Source: Chloroflexia bacterium
GTDB lineage: Bacteria; Chloroflexota; Chloroflexia; Thermomicrobiales; UBA6265
DNA: 18,217 bases
Assembly (NCBI GenBank): GCA_013694885.1
Contig: JACDBO010000479.1
Coordinates: 1-18,217, forward strand
Reading direction: 5' to 3'
The notes below the pieces were generated by a model. It did not search any database and was not told where the DNA came from. It worked only from the letters and a program-made list of their open reading frames with translations. Positions 13,633 to 18,217 of the stretch are shown in pieces; within the stretch, counting starts at the first letter, position 1; each line of letters begins with the position of its first letter. The position numbers and the translations under genes are program-made.

Positions 13633-15276
13633 TTAGATTCCAAGTGTCCTGCTTGCCTGAGGGAAGAATCGTTCCATTTCCTGGCGGTACCGTTCCACTT
13701 CGGCATCAGCACCGGCTTTCGTCCACCCGAGATGCGTTTGACACAGCTGGGCCGCCGCCGGCAGCGCCTCGAGACCGACATCGGGGCCATAACCGGCCAT
13801 CGTTCGTCGGAGCAGCGCATCGACAAGGGTGGTCGCCCGTTCTGACCGGAACGCAAAGATCAGCGCTGCGCCAATGAGGGGATTGGTGGGGCTCAAGCGT
13901 TGTCGTAAGTCCGGTGCTTGCTCGGCGAGGGCGACGACATCCCGGGCCCGGATGCCGTAGATTCTTACCAGCTCGTCTACGGCTGCTGCGTCGAGCCAGG
14001 ATGGCGCGCTGGCTCGAAAGCGTTCGGCAAACGCTGGGAAGCAGCGCACCCCGCCCGGCAACGGCATGACGGCCGTCCGGCTCGCCGGTGCGCGGCGTCC
14101 AAGTTTCGTGAACACGACTTCGACGGCTTGCTCAGCGAGTTCCCGGAACGTCGTCAATTTTCCGCCGACGATGGAAAGCAACCCTTCGACACGCGGTGCG
14201 TGATCGTGGACCATGTGCCGCCGCGAGATGCGCGCTTCGGAATCGGCCGGCTGGTTCGGCAGTGGCCGGATACCGGCGTACGCATAGAGCACGTCGCCAC
14301 GGTCGAGCGAAGCATCCGGCAACACCTGGTTGGTTTCGCGCAGGAGGTACGCGATCTCATCCTCCGATGGCGCGACCGCGTCCGGGTTCCCTCGATACCG
14401 GACATCGGTCGTTCCAATGAGGTAGAGGCCGTTCCAAGGGATTATAAAAAACGGTCGACTGTCTTCTTTAGCCTCGATGTAGAGGGCATCGGTGGGCGCG
14501 TTGGCGAATGGCGCGACGACGATATGGCTGCCTTTTGTCCCACCGATCAGCGGCGGCGGACGCTCCGCCATCCCGAGATCGGCCAGCACATGGTCAACCC
14601 ATGGCCCCGAAACGTTGATCGTCACCGTGGCCCGCGCCGCGTGGCGCGCTCCCGAACCGTCGTCAACGAATTCGACTCCGCGCACTACCCCGGCCTCGAC
14701 TAATAGCCGATCCACCCTGGCCTTTGGTAGGACGAGCGCGCCGTGCGCCAGCGCATCGAGAGCGTTCTCAACCGCGATACGTTCAGGAAACTCCACCTGC
14801 GCGTCATAGTAGCGGGCAGCGCCGCGTAACCCTTGCGGATTCAGGCCCGGCAACCCGCGCAACGCTTGCTCCCGGCTCATCATCGCGTGGCGCGGCAGCG
14901 ACTTGTCCCACGACAGCACGTCATAGGCGATCATTCCTGCACGGATCAACAGCGGGCCGCGCCGGTGGTGCTCATAGAGTGGGATCGTCAGCGGCAGCGG
15001 ACGGACAAGGTGGGGCGCGATTCGGAGCAACCGCTCGCGTTCCCGGAGCGATTCCCGAACCAGGCCGACCTCGGCATGTTCGAGATAGCGCAATCCGCCG
15101 TGGATGAGACGGCTCGACCAACTGGTGGTCCCGGCCGCGATATCGGTCTTATCGAGCAGCAGGACGCGCAGACCACGCAGCGCCGCGTCGCGCGCGATCC
15201 CAGTCCCGTTGATCCCCGCCCCGATCACGATCAGGTCGAACGGCTGATCCAGGATTCCGACATTGCTGTTGGTCAC
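13633..15276 (-). CDS. glpD: FAD-dependent glycerol-3-phosphate dehydrogenase
   Basis: Oxidises sn-glycerol 3-phosphate to dihydroxyacetone phosphate and passes electrons to the membrane quinone pool. The 547-aa product has the FAD Rossmann motif VIGAGINGTGIARDAALRG (17-35), the family stretch GTTSWSSRLIHGGLRYLEH (about 49-67), a central FAD oxidoreductase domain with IGTTDVRYRG, VGGKLTTFR before the C-terminal domain, and a helical C-terminus of the DAO_C type. The length is normal. It starts with GTG at 15276 with a purine-rich GGGGAAA just upstream; a seven-codon frame (MAMSAGK) ends two bases before it. Glycerol kinase and facilitator genes are not adjacent. It is divergent from the LacI-family gene, so the regulator might control it. 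Confidence 0.95.
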   Translation of the reverse strand: MTNSNVGILDQPFDLIVIGAGINGTGIARDAALRGLRVLLLDKTDIAAGTTSWSSRLIHGGLRYLEHAEVGLVRESLRERERLLRIAPHLVRPLPLTIPLYEHHRRGPLLIRAGMIAYDVLSWDKSLPRHAMMSREQALRGLPGLNPQGLRGAARYYDAQVEFPERIAVENALDALAHGALVLPKARVDRLLVEAGVVRGVEFVDDGSGARHAARATVTINVSGPWVDHVLADLGMAERPPPLIGGTKGSHIVVAPFANAPTDALYIEAKEDSRPFFIIPWNGLYLIGTTDVRYRGNPDAVAPSEDEIAYLLRETNQVLPDASLDRGDVLYAYAGIRPLPNQPADSEARISRRHMVHDHAPRVEGLLSIVGGKLTTFRELAEQAVEVVFTKLGRRAPASRTAVMPLPGGVRCFPAFAERFRASAPSWLDAAAVDELVRIYGIRARDVVALAEQAPDLRQRLSPTNPLIGAALIFAFRSERATTLVDALLRRTMAGYGPDVGLEALPAAAQLCQTHLGWTKAGADAEVERYRQEMERFFPQASRTLGI

Positions 15277-15337
15277 TTATTTCCCCGCGCTCATGGCCAT
15301 GTCCTTCGAGCCCAGCTGATTCTACGTGTTCGACGTG

Positions 15338-15389
15338 CCTTGAGCGGACGAGTGGTTCAAGGAAACCGTCGAGAGTTGACGACTTGAAC
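15338..15389. promoter_or_regulatory. Cluster of TTGAA-type half-sites between glpD and the LacI gene
   Basis: Three related half-sites occur: CCTTGA (15338-15343), GTTCAAGG (15355-15362) and CTTGAAC (15383-15389). CCTTGA and TCAAGG form a 25-base inverted repeat; GTTCAAG and CTTGAAC form another. They straddle the LacI promoter -35 and lie just upstream of a -10-like TAGAAT on the minus strand (15319-15324) that could serve glpD. They are candidate operators for the adjacent regulator, although typical LacI operators are more compact. Confidence 0.35.
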
Positions 15390-15404
15390 GCTGCAGGCTA
15401 TGAT
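15376..15404 (+). promoter_or_regulatory. Sigma-70-type promoter for the LacI-family regulator
   Basis: TTGACG (15376-15381), a 17-base spacer and TATGAT (15399-15404), five of six matches at each box. Transcription would begin near 15411, giving a leader of about 50 bases. On the opposite strand a weaker pair, TTGAAA (15423-15428) and CATCAT (15400-15405), also has 17-base spacing and overlaps this -10. Confidence 0.65.
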
Positions 15405-15460
15405 GACACGAGTAATTCGCCATTTCAAACTTACTGCGTGCCCATGAAGGACATCCACTT

Positions 15461-16534
15461 GTGACCCTCCACAAGCCGCGACGCGCCACCAGTCAGGATG
15501 TCGCCCGCCATGCACGCGTCTCCCGGGCCCTGGTCTCTGGTGTCCTCAACGGAACCATGAGCACGATGCGCGTTTCGCCCACGACCCGCCAGCGCGTCCT
15601 CCTGGCCGCCACGGAGCTTGGCTATTCGCCGAACCCCCTCGCCCGCGCCCTGCAGCAGCAACGCAGCAATGTCATCGGATACGTTCCGCGTTCCTCCCGG
15701 CGCACGCCCTACGAGCACCCTGTCCCCTTCATCCTTGGTCTCCACATCGCACGCGCCGCGATGCGCCGGCAACTTCACGTCGTCGAAGCCAGCGCCGAGA
15801 CGGCCGAGGCGCGAAAAAGCGACGAGCTCGTCCGCTTCATGCGTGAGCGCCGGGTCGACGGCGTGATCCTCGACAGCCCGGAGAGCGCCGCCGAGGTGCA
15901 ACGGTTCATCGATGATGGATTGCCGGTGATCCAGTTGATTCGGCCCCGTTCCGATGTGGACTCGCCGACCGTCGTAGTCGACGCGGACCCCGGGATCAGC
16001 GAAGCGCTCCGTCACTTGATCGAGTTGGGGCATCGAAACATTGCCTTCATCGGGCACGGGGGCGCTCACCCGGTCGATCGCGCGCGCCTCGACTGCTTCA
16101 CGTCGAATCTCCACGCTCGGGGCCTTCCAGTGCGCACGGATTGGCTGCGCCTCGTTGCCGACTACGACATCGCCGCTGGCAACACCGCAATGTCCGCCCT
16201 GCTTGCCTTACCTGAGGATCGACCGACTGCTCTTCTGGCCACGGGCGACAACCTCGCCGTCGGCGTCCTTCAGGCGCTCTACGCGGCGGACGTGCGTGTA
16301 CCACGCGATTTGAGTTTGATCAGCTACGACGACATCTTCGCCGCTCACCTGGCCCCACCGTTGACCAGTGTCGCGCAGCCGCTCGAAGAGGTTGCCGAGC
16401 GGGCACTCGCGCTCCTGACGGCCGCACTGGAGTCGACGCCTGATGCTGGAGCGGGGTCCGCTATCGTGTCGCTGCCGACGCGCCTCATCGTGCGCGACTC
16501 GACACGAAGCCCGAGCAGGAGACAGGAGGGATGA
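15461..16534 (+). CDS. LacI-family transcriptional regulator
   Basis: A 357-aa DNA-binding regulator that responds to a sugar or related ligand. The N-terminal helix-turn-helix (about 9-32, TSQDVARHARVSRALVSGVLNG) and hinge helix (GYSPNPLARAL, 54-64) are clear, followed by a periplasmic-binding-protein-like sensor with RRVDGVILDSPE, GHRNIAFIGH, and ALLATGDNLAVGVLQAL leading to VPRDLSLISYDD, all family phrases. The start is GTG at 15461 with AAGGA nine bases upstream; the ATG at 15444 opens a six-codon frame ending at this GTG (TTGTGA). The sugar-binding protein gene follows 70 bases later, so the regulator probably controls this import system and perhaps itself. Ligand unknown. Confidence 0.95.
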   Translation: MTLHKPRRATSQDVARHARVSRALVSGVLNGTMSTMRVSPTTRQRVLLAATELGYSPNPLARALQQQRSNVIGYVPRSSRRTPYEHPVPFILGLHIARAAMRRQLHVVEASAETAEARKSDELVRFMRERRVDGVILDSPESAAEVQRFIDDGLPVIQLIRPRSDVDSPTVVVDADPGISEALRHLIELGHRNIAFIGHGGAHPVDRARLDCFTSNLHARGLPVRTDWLRLVADYDIAAGNTAMSALLALPEDRPTALLATGDNLAVGVLQALYAADVRVPRDLSLISYDDIFAAHLAPPLTSVAQPLEEVAERALALLTAALESTPDAGAGSAIVSLPTRLIVRDSTRSPSRRQEG

Positions 16535-16604
16535 CGACAGCAGACGCCACTCAAATGGTGGGCATGATTGGCCCGCGAAACACACGCTCGAAAGGAGCAC
16601 CCCT

Positions 16605-18158
16605 ATGAAACACTCGATGTCATCCGAGTCCGAATCGATCCGATTGTCACGTCGCCAAGCGATGCGCCTCGCGGGCGGGGGAGTGGCCGCGGGGCTGCAC
16701 GCTGCGTCTCATCAGTGCGCAGGCGCAACCGCGCAGACGCCAGCGTCCGGCGCCATCACTATTCCCGATTCTGGCGCGAGTCTCCCGACCGAAGACGTCA
16801 CGTTTCGGATGGCTGACGCCGGACTCGACACGCGTGAGTTCTTCGCCCAGTTCTTCCCGGCGTACATGGCCGCGCACCCCAACATCACGGTCCAGTACGA
16901 CAATCTCAGAGACAACGACCTGCGGACCACAGTCACGGCTGGACTCCAGAACGGTAACGCCCCGGATATCTTCCGCCTGCCCGGTGGTCTCCCGCTTGCC
17001 CAACTGGTCAGCGAGGGTCAGGTCGCGGCCCTCGACGACGTCATCCCCAACTTTGCGGCATGGAAAGAGGCCTTCCCGGCGAGCTCCTTTGCTGAAGGCA
17101 TCAACGTGTTCAATGGCCAGACCTACACGTTCCCCCATCTCTCACCGAGATACTTCGGGTCGATGTTGTTCTACAACACGGCGTACATGCAACAAGCCGG
17201 ATACGACCCCGTCGCGAAATCGCTCACCTGGGACGAGTTTCGCGACGCCGCAATGAAGATCACCGCGCAGGGTGCCGGGCAGTACTACGGCTTTCTCCTC
17301 GCCGGTGGCGTCACTGGCCGCTGGTCCACGTTTGTCAACAATTTGGCGCGGATGACCACACCGGCCGGCCCGGGTTCGTTCGACTGGCGGACCGGGCAGC
17401 GCATCTACACCAGCGACGCTGTTCTGGCAGCGATCGACCTCCTGCTGGCCATGAATTCGGACGGCAGCATCTTCCCCGGCTCGATCTCGCTCAGCCAGCA
17501 AGAGGCGGTGGCCAACATGCCGCAGGGCGTGGCTGGCATGTTTCTCACTGAAGCATCAAACATCGGATCCTGGCGCCGCGACAACCCGGACTTCGAGTTC
17601 GGCGTCGCCAGTCAACCACAGCCGAACTCCGGCACGGTGTATCCGCTGACCACAGGCCCCGCCGGCATGTTCTGGGTCGTCTACGGTCAGACGCAGCTGC
17701 CCGGGATTGCCGGCGACCTTCTCTCCTTCATCGGAAGCGAGGCCGGTCAATCAACCTGGCAGAGTCTCAGCGCTGGTGGCCCACCGCTCTCCTTCCCGGC
17801 CGCCAACGAGATCGAAGGACTACCCGAGCAGGCTCAGACCGCATATGCCCTCTACGAGGAACTCGTTCGTATCGGCCCGGAACCAGCGGTGCGGAACCCC
17901 GACGTGGCGCTCGTGCGGCTGGAATCCCGAGCCGTCACGCCAGACTTCGGCGAGACCATTCAGGGCATTTTCACGGGTCAGCTTGACGACGCCCGGCAAG
18001 CCATGCAGGACCTCGAAGACCGGGAGGAGCAGGAACTGCAACGGGCGATCAAGGCTGCGCAGGATAAAGGCGCCCAAGTCTCACGCGACGACTGGACCTT
18101 CCCGAACTGGGACCCGACCCGTGATTACACCGAAGCGGACTACGCCGCCCTCAGCTGA
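16605..18158 (+). CDS. ABC-transporter sugar-binding protein (extracellular solute-binding family 1)
   Basis: A 517-aa exported binding protein that would deliver a carbohydrate to an ABC importer. It begins with a Tat-type signal: SRRQAMRLAGGGVAAG (15-30), and cleavage is likely near ATAQT (41-45). The mature part has family features such as FFPAYMAAHPNITVQYDN (83-100), NGNAPDIFRLPGG (116-128) and a C-terminal lobe with TTGPAGMFWVVYG. The long charged helical tail (DLEDREEQELQRAIKAAQ) is somewhat unusual. The ATG at 16605 has AAAGGAG seven bases upstream; the open frame extends 54 codons further up but overlaps the regulator and lacks family character. Permease genes are expected beyond the right edge; the last 59 bases of the window contain no gene start I can support. 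Confidence 0.92.
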   Translation: MKHSMSSESESIRLSRRQAMRLAGGGVAAGLHAASHQCAGATAQTPASGAITIPDSGASLPTEDVTFRMADAGLDTREFFAQFFPAYMAAHPNITVQYDNLRDNDLRTTVTAGLQNGNAPDIFRLPGGLPLAQLVSEGQVAALDDVIPNFAAWKEAFPASSFAEGINVFNGQTYTFPHLSPRYFGSMLFYNTAYMQQAGYDPVAKSLTWDEFRDAAMKITAQGAGQYYGFLLAGGVTGRWSTFVNNLARMTTPAGPGSFDWRTGQRIYTSDAVLAAIDLLLAMNSDGSIFPGSISLSQQEAVANMPQGVAGMFLTEASNIGSWRRDNPDFEFGVASQPQPNSGTVYPLTTGPAGMFWVVYGQTQLPGIAGDLLSFIGSEAGQSTWQSLSAGGPPLSFPAANEIEGLPEQAQTAYALYEELVRIGPEPAVRNPDVALVRLESRAVTPDFGETIQGIFTGQLDDARQAMQDLEDREEQELQRAIKAAQDKGAQVSRDDWTFPNWDPTRDYTEADYAALS

Positions 18159-18217
18159 TCGCTCAAGCGTCGTTGGTCCGGCCATCGGTCACGACCGGCG
18201 CGGGCTGAGCCCAGCCC

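Noticed and set aside
18159..18217. Start of a permease gene at the right edge
   Set aside because: No start codon with a ribosome-binding site is visible in the last 59 bases; the permease is only expected from context.
1..18217. CRISPR arrays, insertion sequences, tRNA or rRNA genes, phage or defence genes
   Set aside because: No regularly spaced direct repeats, transposase motifs, cloverleaf-like segments or recognisable defence domains were seen on either strand.

Overview
The window looks like a piece of a high-GC chromosome from a Chloroflexota bacterium, most likely of the Thermomicrobia type. This rests on overall style (GC-rich codon use, frequent GTG/TTG starts, Ala/Pro/Ser-rich secreted proteins, a Tat-type sugar-binding protein) and not on a marker-gene comparison, so the placement is tentative. 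No insertion sequence, CRISPR array, tRNA, rRNA or phage gene was found. It is mostly ordinary chromosome with one striking uptake locus.

Layout. 1-1318 (minus): aldose 1-epimerase followed by the start of a secreted protein cut by the window edge. 1567-5294 (plus): a D-2-hydroxyacid dehydrogenase, a GH32-like five-bladed propeller hydrolase and a membrane-anchored DUF4015-type putative glycoside hydrolase. 5206-10116 (minus): a cobalamin-riboswitch-led operon with, in transcription order, riboswitch, intrinsic terminator, secreted alpha/alpha-toroid protein, DUF4430-like membrane-tethered protein, EcfT-type permease and double-NBD EcfA-type ATPase. 10306-11564 (plus, divergent): TauE/SafE permease and DUF1634 partner. 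11591-13413 (minus): rimM, a KH protein gene and rpsP, with a promoter, and a 77-aa unknown protein upstream. 13633-15276 (minus): glycerol-3-phosphate dehydrogenase. 15461-18158 (plus): LacI-family regulator and a sugar-binding protein whose permeases probably lie beyond the right edge.

The main discovery candidate is the 5206-10116 operon. A cobalamin riboswitch with a terminator-type expression platform sits directly upstream of two exported proteins that resemble the two halves of mammalian intrinsic factor/transcobalamin: an alpha6/alpha6 toroid with six visible repeats, and a small DUF4430-like (transcobalamin C-terminal-like) domain. These are followed by an ECF energising module. The cistrons are translationally coupled by 4-nt overlaps (GTGA, ATGA). 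I read this as a split, transcobalamin-like cobamide capture device feeding an ECF transporter. No membrane S component is encoded in the window. The EcfT gene lacks a stop at its natural end and runs 278 nt into the ATPase gene, which suggests a one-base loss or a sequence error.

The rest of the window is carbohydrate and housekeeping metabolism: sugar mutarotation, glycoside hydrolysis, hydroxyacid oxidation, LacI-controlled sugar import, glycerol-3-phosphate oxidation and ribosome assembly.
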